DNA of 64,000 bases from assembly GCF_000971295.1 (NCBI RefSeq), contig NZ_LANJ01000045.1, positions 1 to 64,000 of the forward strand, in the 5' to 3' direction. Position numbers and translations under genes: made by a program. Within the stretch, counting starts at the first letter, position 1. Every line of letters starts with the position of its first letter. Origin of the DNA: Devosia epidermidihirudinis. Its GTDB lineage: Bacteria; Pseudomonadota; Alphaproteobacteria; Rhizobiales; Devosiaceae. This document shows positions 1 through 7,941 of the stretch, piece after piece. The notes beneath the pieces were generated by a model that saw only the letters and a list, made by a program, of their open reading frames with translations, searched no databases and was not told where the DNA came from.

Positions 1-10
1 CCAATCCCTC

Positions 11-51
11 ACCACCGTCATTGCCCGCACGGGCCGGGCAATGACGGTGGT
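11..51. repeat. Intergenic palindrome, family A (single hairpin)
   Basis: A perfect 17-bp stem runs from ACCACCGTCATTGCCCG (11-27) to its complement (35-51) around a short loop. The CGTCATTGCCCG and CGGGCAATGACG cores recur at 105-186 and 39622-39705, so this is one member of a dispersed palindromic repeat family. No coding region is visible between 1 and 224. Confidence 0.8.
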
Positions 52-104
52 GGGGGATGGGTGGGCGGTATGCCCTCGGCTCCCTGCCCGCTTTCGCCGC
101 TCTA

Positions 105-186
105 TCGTCATCACCCGGCTTGTCCGGGTGATCCAGCTAGGCGCCGGGAGGAAGGTGGATTGCCCGGGCGAGCCGGGCAATGACGA
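105..186. repeat. Intergenic palindrome, family A (double hairpin)
   Basis: Two adjacent hairpins: TCACCCGG/CCGGGTGA around 111-131 and ATTGCCCGG/CCGGGCAAT around 159-181. The ends CGTCAT and ATGACG are themselves complementary, so the whole unit can fold into a cruciform. The same double unit occurs at 39622-39705. It lies downstream of the MFS gene that ends at 225 and may influence its mRNA 3' end (inference). Confidence 0.8.
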
Positions 187-224
187 TGGTGGGGAGATGG
201 ATGGTATGCCTTGGGCTCCTGCCC

Positions 225-1463
225 CTAGACCATCTTCTTATCGAGGCTGCGCTGGGTGCGGAGGCCTGGGAAGAGCTGGCTCCAGACGATGGCCACCGCA
301 ACGGCACCGACGCCGCCGATGACCACAGCGGGTACGGGGCCTATGAAGTGTGCCACTGTCCCTGCCCGGAACTCACCCAACTCGTTGGAAGCGCCGATGA
401 ACACCGAATTGACCGCGTTCACGCGGCCACGCACTTCCTCGGGCGTCCAGAGCTGCATGATGGTTTCGCGGATGGTGACGCTGACCATGTCGGATGCGCC
501 AACCAGCGCCAGTGCGGGAATCGATACCCAGACCGTGGTCGAGAGACCAAACAGCGCGGTGAACAGGCCGAACAGGCCCACAAACAGGAAGAGCAGCTTG
601 CCGGCGTGATCGCGCACCGGGAACTTGGTCAGCACCAGTGCCATGACAATAGCCCCGATGCCCGGTGCAGCGCGCAGCATGCCCAGCTCCTGCGGACCGG
701 CGTGAAGGATGTCCTTGGCATAGACCGGCAGCAGCGCCACAGCGCCGCCCATCAACACGGCGAACATGTCGAGCGAGATCGCGCCCAACACCACCTTGTT
801 GGAAAAGATGTAGCGGAAACCGGCCAGCATGGTGTCCAGACTGGTCGCCTGCTGCGACTGGCGCTGCGCAGGCTTGGGGATCAGCAGCACGCAGACCATC
901 GCCAACAGTAACAAGGCGCCTGCCGTGCCAAAGGCCACGGTCGGTGCGATGCCATATAGCAGACCGCCTGCGGCAGGCCCCATGATCGAAGCAAACTGCC
1001 AGGCGGAGGCATTGACGGTAATGGCATTGGCCAGCGCATTGGGCGGCACCAGGTTAGGCGCCAGCGACTGGGCTGCGGGGCCCCAGAAGGCGCGCGCGGT
1101 GCCCAGAAGGATCAGGATACCGAAGATCGGCCAGACCTCATGCGCCTCGGCATTCACGAAGGTGAAAAAGCCCAACGCGCAGAGCAGCTCCACGCCCAGA
1201 CACACCGTCATGATCAGCCGCCGGTTGAAGCGGTCAGCCGTGAGCCCCGTCACCAGGATCAACAGTAGTGCGGGAAGAAAGAGGCTCAGCCCGACCAGAC
1301 CCAGCAGGAAAACGTCACCAGTGACGTCATAGATCTGCCAGGCGATCGACACCGACATGATCTGTACGGCGAAGCTGACCAACAGGGTCGTCAGCCAGAA
1401 AAAGCGGAAGCCCACATAGCTGAAAGCAAGGCGGGACGGGTCGGCAGTCATGGGCGTGCTCAT
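225..1463 (-). CDS. MFS transporter, drug-efflux type
   Basis: Predicted inner-membrane permease of the major facilitator superfamily, about 412 residues with roughly twelve hydrophobic segments. The N-terminal half has the expected helices followed by a basic loop ('TADRFNRRLIMTVC') that matches the conserved MFS loop 2-3 motif. Family members of this length are usually proton-coupled exporters of small molecules; the substrate cannot be told from sequence. An upstream GTG at 1484 would add seven residues, but the ATG at 1463 (MSTPMTADPS) gives a normal N-terminus. The end carries a positively charged tail (LRTQRSLDKKMV). It is a single-gene unit, downstream of trmJ on the same strand with a gap of 72 bp. 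Confidence 0.85.
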   Translation of the reverse strand: MSTPMTADPSRLAFSYVGFRFFWLTTLLVSFAVQIMSVSIAWQIYDVTGDVFLLGLVGLSLFLPALLLILVTGLTADRFNRRLIMTVCLGVELLCALGFFTFVNAEAHEVWPIFGILILLGTARAFWGPAAQSLAPNLVPPNALANAITVNASAWQFASIMGPAAGGLLYGIAPTVAFGTAGALLLLAMVCVLLIPKPAQRQSQQATSLDTMLAGFRYIFSNKVVLGAISLDMFAVLMGGAVALLPVYAKDILHAGPQELGMLRAAPGIGAIVMALVLTKFPVRDHAGKLLFLFVGLFGLFTALFGLSTTVWVSIPALALVGASDMVSVTIRETIMQLWTPEEVRGRVNAVNSVFIGASNELGEFRAGTVAHFIGPVPAVVIGGVGAVAVAIVWSQLFPGLRTQRSLDKKMV

Positions 1464-1535
1464 AGCTTGCCCATGACATGACACATTGTCGCAGTCAAAG
1501 CCGGAATTGACCCAAAGCGTTCGCCTGGATCGAAT

Positions 1536-2372
1536 CTATTCCTCTTTGTCGCTCTGGGGCTTCTGGCGGTTCGGATTTGGACGCTGGTGACGGCGATCGA
1601 TCGAGGAAATCACGCCGCGCAGGGTGCGAATTTCCTGGCTGGTGAACTTTCCGCGCTCCAGCATGGTGCGCAGGTTGTTGATCACCGTCGGGCGCTTGTC
1701 TGGCGCGGTGAAAAAGCCCGAACCGTCCAGTGTTGTCTCAAGGTGCCCAAACAGGCCAACCAGTTCTTCGCGTGGGGCAACGTCGGCCATGGTATTGCCG
1801 AACGGCAGAGCCTTGCCTGCCTCGGAGTGGCGGCGCCACTCATAGGACATCAGCAAAACTGCCTGGGCGATATTGAGCGAAGCAAACGCGGGCTCGACGG
1901 GCAACGTCACGATGGCATCGGCCAGCGCAACTTCCTCATTAAGTAGACCCCAGCGCTCGCGGCCAAAGAGAAGCCCAGCATTGTGCCCAGCACCGATATG
2001 GGCGGCGAGATTGGTGGCGGTCTCTTCAGGGCCCAGCACGTCCTTTTGCAGGTCGCGCGAACGCGCGGTGGTCGCGTAGACCAGCGTCAAGTCGGCAATC
2101 GCCTCTTCGAGAGTCTCGAACACGCGTACACGCTCGATCACATGGTCGGCGCGCGACGCCGCGTTGACCGCACGTTCATTGGGCCAACCATCGCGCGGGC
2201 GGACAATACGCAGGTCCCACAGGCCGAAATTGGCCATGGCGCGCGCAGCCGTGCCGATGTTTTCACCCAGCTGCGGTTCGCACAGGATGATCGCCGGAGA
2301 CGGCTTCAGGGTGATTTCGATAGATGAGTCAGTTCCGGCCATGGCGCCCAATCTCGCAAGATCAGGCGGCAT
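1536..2372 (-). CDS. trmJ: tRNA (cytidine/uridine-2'-O-)-methyltransferase, TrmJ family
   Basis: SpoU/TrmH-superfamily SAM-dependent 2'-O-methyltransferase of the TrmJ type, which modifies position 32 of the tRNA anticodon loop. The diagnostic N-terminus is present (PAIILCEPQLGENIGTAARA, then MANFGLWDLRIVRPRDGWPN), followed by 'LLFGRERWGLLNEEV' and 'NIAQAVLLMSYEW', the knotted SAM-binding motifs 2 and 3. About 278 residues, with the extended C-terminal helical part usual for TrmJ. ATG at 2372 is used; a second ATG at 2342 (MAGTDSS) is a possible start because conserved sequence begins only after it. Substrate assignment rests on family knowledge. Confidence 0.88.
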   Translation of the reverse strand: MPPDLARLGAMAGTDSSIEITLKPSPAIILCEPQLGENIGTAARAMANFGLWDLRIVRPRDGWPNERAVNAASRADHVIERVRVFETLEEAIADLTLVYATTARSRDLQKDVLGPEETATNLAAHIGAGHNAGLLFGRERWGLLNEEVALADAIVTLPVEPAFASLNIAQAVLLMSYEWRRHSEAGKALPFGNTMADVAPREELVGLFGHLETTLDGSGFFTAPDKRPTVINNLRTMLERGKFTSQEIRTLRGVISSIDRRHQRPNPNRQKPQSDKEE

Positions 2373-2398
2373 AACCTATTTGTCCGCCTCGACGCAAA

Positions 2399-2995
2399 TC
2401 AAGCGACGCGGGCCCGCATGGGGAGATCCTTGACCTTGCTCGAGCGCTGCCACTCCCGATCGAGAATAGCGAAGTGCAGTTCCTCGTCCCACTCGCCCTG
2501 AAACAAGGCGTGTTCGCGGTAATGAGCTTCCAGCCGCAGGCCCAGCTGTTGCATCAGTTTGATCGAATGGTGATTGCGACCGTCGCTGCGCGCAAAGACG
2601 CGATGGATGCGGAAATGGCCAAAGGCGAGATCAAACACCGCCGCAATCGCTTCGGCAGTGTACCCTTCGCCCGAATAGCTCGGATTGATAAAAAAGCGGA
2701 TTTCGCCCTGCCCCGCCGTAGCATCCGACCACAGCAGCGAAACGTGCCCAATCAACTTGTGATCGCCGCGTCGGACCATTGCGAGAGAGAGCGTGTCGCC
2801 GGGCCGCTGCAGGTTGACCTGGCTGCGCAGCAGATTGAGCGCACCTGCCACCTCGGCACGGTCATAAGTTGGGGTGCTCACATAGCGCTGCACGCTGGGC
2901 AGGCTGTGATATTCGCACAGACTGTCCACGTCGCAACGCTCGAACGTCCGCAGCTCCAGACGGTCCGTAAGGATAGGTAAGCTCAATGAAGACAT
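2399..2995 (-). CDS. GNAT family N-acetyltransferase (RimJ/RimL-like)
   Basis: A 198-residue acetyltransferase of the GNAT fold, likely acetyl-CoA dependent. The opening 'LPILTDRLELRTFERCDVD' is the hallmark of the Acetyltransf_3 (RimJ/RimL) branch, followed by 'FFINPSYSGEGYTAEAIAAVFDLAF' (acetyl-CoA-binding region) and 'RIHRVFARSDGRNHHSIKLMQQLGLRLEAHYREH'. It is a clear paralog of the next gene (3122-3682): both end with a GEWD(E/Q)E segment and an L(D/R)REW motif. The acceptor substrate (protein N-terminus, small molecule or antibiotic) is unknown. Confidence 0.85.
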   Translation of the reverse strand: MSSLSLPILTDRLELRTFERCDVDSLCEYHSLPSVQRYVSTPTYDRAEVAGALNLLRSQVNLQRPGDTLSLAMVRRGDHKLIGHVSLLWSDATAGQGEIRFFINPSYSGEGYTAEAIAAVFDLAFGHFRIHRVFARSDGRNHHSIKLMQQLGLRLEAHYREHALFQGEWDEELHFAILDREWQRSSKVKDLPMRARVA

Positions 2996-3121
2996 GTGAC
3001 AGTTTCCTCCGCTTTTTTACCCTCAAGCCCACCGATACAACGTGGGATGAGTCAGCAGGGTTCCTGTCGCGGACTGGAAAATGATCCTAAAAGCGCTCTT
3101 CAAACGAGCAGCGCTTGCCGC

Positions 3122-3682
3122 TTAGCGGGAGAGCCACTCGCGCCGAAGGATGGCGTAGACAAACTCCTGGTCCCACTCGCCCTTGAAAATGGCATGCTCA
3201 CGGAAGTGGGCCTCCCGGCGCATCCCAAGACGCTCCATCAGCCGCCAGGACGAGCCGTTGCGCACATCGCAGCGCGCCGACACGCGATGAATATCGCCAG
3301 GACCAAAAGCCAGATCGAGCAGCGCCCGCGCAGCCTCGGTGGCGTAACCTTCGCCCTGATAGTCGGGATTGAAAATCCAGCCGATTTCGCCCTGCCGCGC
3401 ATCGGCGCTGTGCCAGGTCAGCGAGACTTCACCAATCAACGAGCCGGTCGATAGAAGCTCCACGGCGAGGATAATCTTGTCGCCATCCTTTTCCAGCGCC
3501 ACCTGCCCGATGCGCTGCTGCACTGCCAAGGCGCATTCCTCGCGGCTGAGGGCCACGTCGAACAGATAGCGGGCCACATCATCGCGGCTCCGATAGGTAT
3601 AGACGGCATCCACATCGCCCCGGGTAAAGGGACGAAGTCTCAGCCTGTCGCTGATCAACGGATATTCAGGATAAAGCGCCAT
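3122..3682 (-). CDS. GNAT family N-acetyltransferase, paralog of neighbour
   Basis: A 186-residue RimJ/RimL-like acetyltransferase with 'YPLISDRLRLRPFTRGDVDAV', 'IFNPDYQGEGYATEAARALLDLAFG' and 'RLMERLGMRREAHFREHAIFKGEWDQEFVYAILRREWLSR'. The C-terminal half aligns closely with the gene at 2399-2995, so the pair is a tandem duplication that has since diverged. The 126-bp gap between them holds no other gene. Start ATG at 3682. Substrate unknown. Confidence 0.85.
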   Translation of the reverse strand: MALYPEYPLISDRLRLRPFTRGDVDAVYTYRSRDDVARYLFDVALSREECALAVQQRIGQVALEKDGDKIILAVELLSTGSLIGEVSLTWHSADARQGEIGWIFNPDYQGEGYATEAARALLDLAFGPGDIHRVSARCDVRNGSSWRLMERLGMRREAHFREHAIFKGEWDQEFVYAILRREWLSR

Positions 3683-3782
3683 ACATCTCCCCCGTTTGGC
3701 GGCCCGGCACTTTTGCTGGAGCGGCGCACAAAGGCAAGTCCGGGGTCTTGCCCCATCGGGGCGCGCATGTCAGCCTTAAATA

Positions 3783-4226
3783 ATGAGCACGCATGACTAT
3801 CCCGAAATCAATCTGACCACACGCTGCGACTGCGGCGCGGTCAAACTGACCGCCAAGGGGCGGATTGTGTCGATGTTTCTGTGCTCGTGCCTCAACTGCC
3901 AGCGCATTACGGGGAGCGGTCATGCCAGCCCGGTTGTGCTGCCGGCCGACGCTGTGAGCCTGATCGGTGCGACAAAGAGCCATTCCCGCACAGCCGATTC
4001 TGGCGCGATCTTCACGCGACACTTCTGCCCCGAATGCGGCACCACGCTCTACGCAGCGTCGTCGCGCGCACCAGCGCTGCGGCTTGTACCGGCTGGCCTG
4101 TTTGCCGGGCAGAACGACTGGTTTGAACCCAATCAGGTCATTTTCTCGCGCAGCCGCCAGGCCTGGGACCTGATCTCGGACCACCTGCCGCTCCATGACA
4201 CCTACCGCCCCGACGTCAGCAAATGA
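3783..4226 (+). CDS. GFA family (glutathione-dependent formaldehyde-activating enzyme-like) protein
   Basis: A 147-residue zinc protein of the GFA/CENP-V superfamily. The cysteine pattern is visible: CDCGAV near residue 18, CSCLNCQRITGSGHASP near residues 38-54, and FCPECGTTLYA near residue 84. Those cysteines bind the structural and catalytic zinc ions in this family. Members act on glutathione-linked substrates, but true formaldehyde-activating activity is proven for only a few, so the function is family-level only. The gene overlaps the next one by ATGA (4223-4226), which implies translational coupling. Confidence 0.85.
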   Translation: MSTHDYPEINLTTRCDCGAVKLTAKGRIVSMFLCSCLNCQRITGSGHASPVVLPADAVSLIGATKSHSRTADSGAIFTRHFCPECGTTLYAASSRAPALRLVPAGLFAGQNDWFEPNQVIFSRSRQAWDLISDHLPLHDTYRPDVSK

Positions 4227-4558
4227 GCCTTGCCTCCGAAGAACTCTCCGACCGCGTGCGCGACATGCTCGCGCGCTACAGGACTGTCAGTGAAAAGAAG
4301 ATGTTCGGTGGCCGCTGCTTCATGCTGTCGGGCAACATGCTGGTATGCCCGCTCAAGGAAGGCGGCTTGCTCGTCCGCGTCGGCAAGGATTCCTATGACG
4401 AAAGCCTCGCCCTTCCCGGCGCACAGGTGGTCAGCATGGGGACGAAAACCATGGGCGGCTTTGTCGAAGTCACCGGCGATGTGCTGGAAGACGATGACGT
4501 GCTGAGCGACTGGATCGAGCGGGCGCGGGCTTTCGTCACTACCCTGCCGCCAAAATAG
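4223..4558 (+). CDS. TfoX N-terminal domain protein
   Basis: A 111-residue single-domain protein matching the TfoX N-terminal family (MSLASEELSDRVRDMLA, then VSEKKMFGGRCFMLSGNMLVCP and the tail DWIERARAFVTTLPPK). Full-length TfoX/Sxy is a competence regulator in gammaproteobacteria; short stand-alone versions are widespread and uncharacterised, so no competence role should be inferred. Its start overlaps the stop of the GFA gene by four bases, so the two are probably co-translated. Confidence 0.82.
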   Translation: MSLASEELSDRVRDMLARYRTVSEKKMFGGRCFMLSGNMLVCPLKEGGLLVRVGKDSYDESLALPGAQVVSMGTKTMGGFVEVTGDVLEDDDVLSDWIERARAFVTTLPPK

Positions 4559-4597
4559 GTGGCCCGGCTGAGAGTTCCCAGCCGAGCCTTTGCAATC

Positions 4598-5878
4598 CTA
4601 GATCTTGCTGAACACCAGCGAAGCATTCACGCCACCAAAGCCGAAGGCATTAGCGAGAACGTGCTTGATGTCTTTTGGCTTGGGCGTGTTCGGCACAAGA
4701 TCAAACACGTCGGCCGCCGCATCAGGCTCATCGAGATTAAGCGTTGCCGGCAGCGTGCCATGACGGATCGCCTCGATGGAGATGATCGCCGCCAGAGCGC
4801 CCGCAGCACCGAGCAGGTGGCCCGTTGCCGACTTGGTCGCGCTCACCGCCAGATCCTTGCCGCGACCGGCAAACACCGCACCGATACCGGCGATCTCTGC
4901 CGCATCACCAACCTCGGTCGAGGTGCTGTGCGCGTTGACGTAGTCAATCTGAGCTGGCGCCACACCAGCCATCGACAGCGCATTGCGCATCGCGACCTGT
5001 GCCCCTGCACCATCAGGCGAACCGGAGGTCAGGTGATAGGCGTCGGCCGAGGTGCCGTAACCGCCCAGAATAGCCAGCGGCGTCGCGCCGCGTGCCTTGG
5101 CATGGCTGAGCTTTTCGATAACCAGGATCGCCGCGCCTTCTGACAGCACGAAGCCATCACGCTTGGAATCGAATGGCCGTGAGGCCTTGGTCGGGTCGTC
5201 ATTGTAGGCTGTCGACAGGGCGCGCGAGGCGCCGAACCCGCCGAGCGAAATCGGATCGACGGAGCCTTCGGCGCCGCCAACCACAGCCACTTCGGCCTCG
5301 CCGGTCATGATCATGCGCATGCCATCGCCGATGGCCTGAGCCGACGCAGCGCAAGCGGTAACCGGCGCGCCAATCGGGCCCTTGAAGCCGTAGCGAATGG
5401 AAATCCAGCCAGCGGCGAGATTGGCGAGGAACGATGGAACGGTGAACGGCGACAGACGGCGCGGACCCTTTTCGGAAATCAGCTGCGCGGCCTTGGCCAT
5501 CACCGGCGAACCACCCACGCCCGAACCAATGATGGTCGCGGTGGCGCGCTGGTCTTCTTCACTCACCGGTTTCCAGCCCGACTGGGCAATGGCTTCCGCC
5601 GCTGCAACCAGACCATACTGGATGAACAGGTCCATCTTCTTGATGTCCTTGGCGTCGATCGCCACCAGCGGATCAAAACCCTCCGGGTCGGTTTCCTTGC
5701 TCGGCACCAGACCGGCAATGGTCGCCGTATAGGCCGAGGTATCGAACCGGTCGTTGTGCACGATGCCGCTGCGGCCCGCGATCAGGCGTTCCCAATTGGT
5801 GGCCACGCCCACACCCAGGGGCGATACTACGCCCATGCCAGTGACAACGATGGGATCGGCGGGATCAGGTTTCAGCAT
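4598..5878 (-). CDS. fabF: Beta-ketoacyl-ACP synthase II-type enzyme (FabF-like)
   Basis: Condensing enzyme that extends acyl-ACP with malonyl-ACP. About 426 residues; the Cys-His-His triad is seen as C176 (APVTACAASA), H317 (VNAHSTSTEVGD) and H354 (KSATGHLLGAAG), and the C-terminal 'ANAFGFGGVNASLVF' is typical of KAS I/II. The start is ATG at 5878, preceded by GGAGA at a good distance; an upstream TTG at 5890 is less likely. It stands apart from any fab or acp gene, follows a MarR gene on the same strand, and shares an operator-like sequence with it (5892-5912). It may therefore be a specialised or conditionally expressed synthase rather than the housekeeping one (inference). Confidence 0.9.
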   Translation of the reverse strand: MLKPDPADPIVVTGMGVVSPLGVGVATNWERLIAGRSGIVHNDRFDTSAYTATIAGLVPSKETDPEGFDPLVAIDAKDIKKMDLFIQYGLVAAAEAIAQSGWKPVSEEDQRATATIIGSGVGGSPVMAKAAQLISEKGPRRLSPFTVPSFLANLAAGWISIRYGFKGPIGAPVTACAASAQAIGDGMRMIMTGEAEVAVVGGAEGSVDPISLGGFGASRALSTAYNDDPTKASRPFDSKRDGFVLSEGAAILVIEKLSHAKARGATPLAILGGYGTSADAYHLTSGSPDGAGAQVAMRNALSMAGVAPAQIDYVNAHSTSTEVGDAAEIAGIGAVFAGRGKDLAVSATKSATGHLLGAAGALAAIISIEAIRHGTLPATLNLDEPDAAADVFDLVPNTPKPKDIKHVLANAFGFGGVNASLVFSKI

Positions 5879-5891
5879 GAAGGTCTCCAAC

Positions 5892-5912
5892 AGTGTATAT
5901 GCACGTTATATG
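5892..5912. promoter_or_regulatory. Putative MarR operator upstream of fabF
   Basis: The sequence GTGTATATGCACG followed by T and TATATG (5893-5912) matches, apart from a one-base gap and one mismatch, the element inside the marR promoter (6361-6384 read on minus: GTGTATATGCACG, GC, TATATG). It lies 14 bp before the fabF ATG at 5878 and overlaps a plausible -10 region downstream of TTGCCA (5926-5921 on minus). Regulation by the adjacent MarR protein is inferred from the shared site. Confidence 0.55.
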
Positions 5913-5937
5913 AAAGTGTGTGGCAAAGCCGTGGCCG

Positions 5938-6354
5938 CTAAAGCTTGGCCAATTGTTGCAGGGCGGCGATGGCGCCCTCGAAATCTGGATTGGTCAGCGT
6001 GTCGCGCAGTTCGGCCTGCCACTTGCGCCACTCCGGCAGCATTTTTTCCACCAGTTCGGCGCCAGCCTCGCTGAGCGCCACGATGCGGCGATTGCCGTGT
6101 TCGGCAGCCTGCTTGGCGACGAGCCCCTTGCGCTCGAGCAGGTCGAGATTGCGCGACAGGGTACTGCGCTCCATGGCAATGCTATTGGCCATTTCGGTGA
6201 CCGAGCGGTCAGGGTGATCATTGAGCGTTGTCAGGATGTTGAACTGGGCGGCTGTCACGCCAAACCGGCGCAGGCGGTGGTCGGCATGCCGCGTCACCGC
6301 GCGCGCCGCCATCCGCGTATTGAGCACCATGCACTGGCTGAAATCATCCTGCAT
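5938..6354 (-). CDS. MarR family transcriptional regulator
   Basis: Winged-helix DNA-binding protein of about 138 residues. The helix-turn-helix and wing are recognisable: '[71 protein letters not shown]'. Three in-frame ATGs exist (6375, 6363, 6354). The one at 6354 is chosen because a promoter TTGACG-N17-TATATG ends six bases before it, which would make the mRNA leaderless; no Shine-Dalgarno is visible. The reading frame continues far upstream through icd, but that is a shadow. It probably controls itself and the fabF-like gene 59 bp downstream through a shared operator. Confidence 0.85.
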   Translation of the reverse strand: MQDDFSQCMVLNTRMAARAVTRHADHRLRRFGVTAAQFNILTTLNDHPDRSVTEMANSIAMERSTLSRNLDLLERKGLVAKQAAEHGNRRIVALSEAGAELVEKMLPEWRKWQAELRDTLTNPDFEGAIAALQQLAKL

Positions 6355-6360
6355 GGCCCG

Positions 6361-6389
6361 CATATAGCCGTGCATATACACGGCGTCAA
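6361..6389 (-). promoter_or_regulatory. marR promoter with operator in the spacer
   Basis: On the minus strand TTGACG (6389-6384) and TATATG (6366-6361) are separated by exactly 17 bp. The spacer with one flanking base is an inverted repeat, GCCGTG-TATATG-CACGGC (6384-6367). A start of transcription at the A of the ATG at 6354 would lie seven bases after the -10 box. The inner GTGTATATGCACG is repeated in front of fabF. Confidence 0.6.
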
Positions 6390-6507
6390 CGGCAAGCCCC
6401 CATGCCGGATCGCAGCTTTGCGCATGGCTACGCCGGTGATATATGGGCTCACCAAACGGCACGGGCTTCCTCCCGGGCCAAAATGCAATGGCAAGGGAGC
6501 CCGTAAG

Positions 6508-7722
6508 ATGAGCAAAATCAAAGTCGCTAACCCAGTGGTGGACCTCGACGGCGATGAGATGACCCGGATCATCTGGCAGGCGATCAAGGACAAGCTCATC
6601 CATCCCTATCTCGATCTGCCGATCGAATATTATGACCTGTCGGTGGAAAGCCGCGACGCGACCAACGACCAGATCACCATCGACGCAGCCCATGCCATCC
6701 AGAATCATGGCGTCGGCATCAAGTGCGCCACCATCACCCCCGATGAGCAGCGCGTTGAAGAATTCAAGCTCAAGAAGATGTGGAAGTCGCCAAACGGCAC
6801 CATCCGCAACATTCTGGGCGGCGTGATTTTCCGTGAGCCAATCATCTGCCAGAACGTGCCGCGCCTGGTGCCAGGCTGGACCCAGCCAATCATCGTTGGC
6901 CGTCACGCGTTCGGCGATCAGTACCGCGCCACCGACTTCCGCTTCCCCGGCAAGGGCACGCTGACCATCAAATTCACCGGCGAAGACGGCCAGGTCATTG
7001 AGCACGAAGTTTATCAGGCGCCGGGCGCCGGCGTGGCCCTGGCCATGTACAACCTCGACGACTCGATCCGCGACTTCGCCTATTCGAGCTTCAACTACGG
7101 CCTCGCCCGCGGCGTGCCGGTGTACCTGTCGACCAAGAACACCATCCTCAAGGCCTATGACGGCCGCTTCAAGGACATCTTCCAGGAGATCTACGAAGCC
7201 GAGTTCAAGGAACAGTTCGAAGCCAAGAAGATCTGGTACGAGCACCGCCTGATCGACGACATGGTCGCGTCCGCCCTCAAGTGGTCCGGCGGCTATGTCT
7301 GGGCTTGCAAGAACTATGACGGCGACGTGCAGTCCGACATCGTGGCGCAGGGCTTCGGCTCGCTCGGCCTGATGACCTCGGTTCTGGCCACGCCAGATGG
7401 CAAGATCGTGGAAGCTGAAGCTGCCCACGGCACCGTGACCCGTCACTATCGCCAGCACCAGCAGGGCAAGGAAACCTCCACGAACTCAACCGCGTCGATC
7501 TTCGCCTGGACCCGTGGCCTCGCCCACCGCGCCAAGCTGGACGACAACGAGGCACTCGCCAAGTTCGCCCTGACCCTGGAAAAGGTTACCGTCGACACCA
7601 TCGAAGAAGGCAAGATGACCAAGGACCTGTCCCTGCTCGTCGGCCCAGATCAGCCATGGCTCTCGACCCTCGGCTTCCTCGATGCCATCGACCAGAACCT
7701 GCAGAAGGCCATGTCGGCTTAA
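6508..7722 (+). CDS. icd: NADP-dependent isocitrate dehydrogenase
   Basis: TCA-cycle enzyme that oxidises isocitrate to 2-oxoglutarate and CO2 with NADP. At 404 residues it is the homodimeric eukaryotic-like (type II) form common in alphaproteobacteria. Seen in sequence: [21 protein letters not shown] at the N-terminus, '[19 protein letters not shown]' (substrate phosphate/hydroxyl binding), '[13 protein letters not shown]' and '[25 protein letters not shown]' (cofactor-binding end). The start at 6508 follows AAGGGAG at 6493-6499; the frame is open upstream to 5920 but that part is shadow. A strong terminator follows at 7745. Confidence 0.97.
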   Translation: MSKIKVANPVVDLDGDEMTRIIWQAIKDKLIHPYLDLPIEYYDLSVESRDATNDQITIDAAHAIQNHGVGIKCATITPDEQRVEEFKLKKMWKSPNGTIRNILGGVIFREPIICQNVPRLVPGWTQPIIVGRHAFGDQYRATDFRFPGKGTLTIKFTGEDGQVIEHEVYQAPGAGVALAMYNLDDSIRDFAYSSFNYGLARGVPVYLSTKNTILKAYDGRFKDIFQEIYEAEFKEQFEAKKIWYEHRLIDDMVASALKWSGGYVWACKNYDGDVQSDIVAQGFGSLGLMTSVLATPDGKIVEAEAAHGTVTRHYRQHQQGKETSTNSTASIFAWTRGLAHRAKLDDNEALAKFALTLEKVTVDTIEEGKMTKDLSLLVGPDQPWLSTLGFLDAIDQNLQKAMSA

Positions 7723-7744
7723 TCGCTGCTCTTATGAATTGGAA

Positions 7745-7773
7745 AAGGCCGGGTCATCTGACCCGGCCTTTTT
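7745..7773 (+). terminator. Rho-independent terminator after icd
   Basis: A ten-bp stem GGCCGGGTCA/TGACCCGGCC (7747-7756 with 7759-7768) and a very short loop, followed by five T. It sits 20 bp past the icd stop. Confidence 0.88.
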
Positions 7774-7941
7774 GTTTGCCCGCAATGCGTCCCCACAGTT
7801 TTCGTTTCGCGGAAATACCGGTTTCGTGCTATAGATTTGGCGTCGGCACACCGTTCCTGCCCGGCGCTTCACCATTTTTGAAGTCTTGCCCCGCCCTTTC
7901 AGGCGTCGACGCATTGTCATTATTTCATGAAGGACGCTTCC

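Noticed and set aside
5920..6507. Upstream extension of the icd frame by about 196 codons
   Set aside because: The extension lies antisense over marR and has no homology; icd starts at 6508 behind a good ribosome binding site.
6376..7458. Upstream extension of the marR frame through icd
   Set aside because: Antisense to icd; the winged-helix domain needs only the last ~138 residues, and a promoter sits at 6361-6389.
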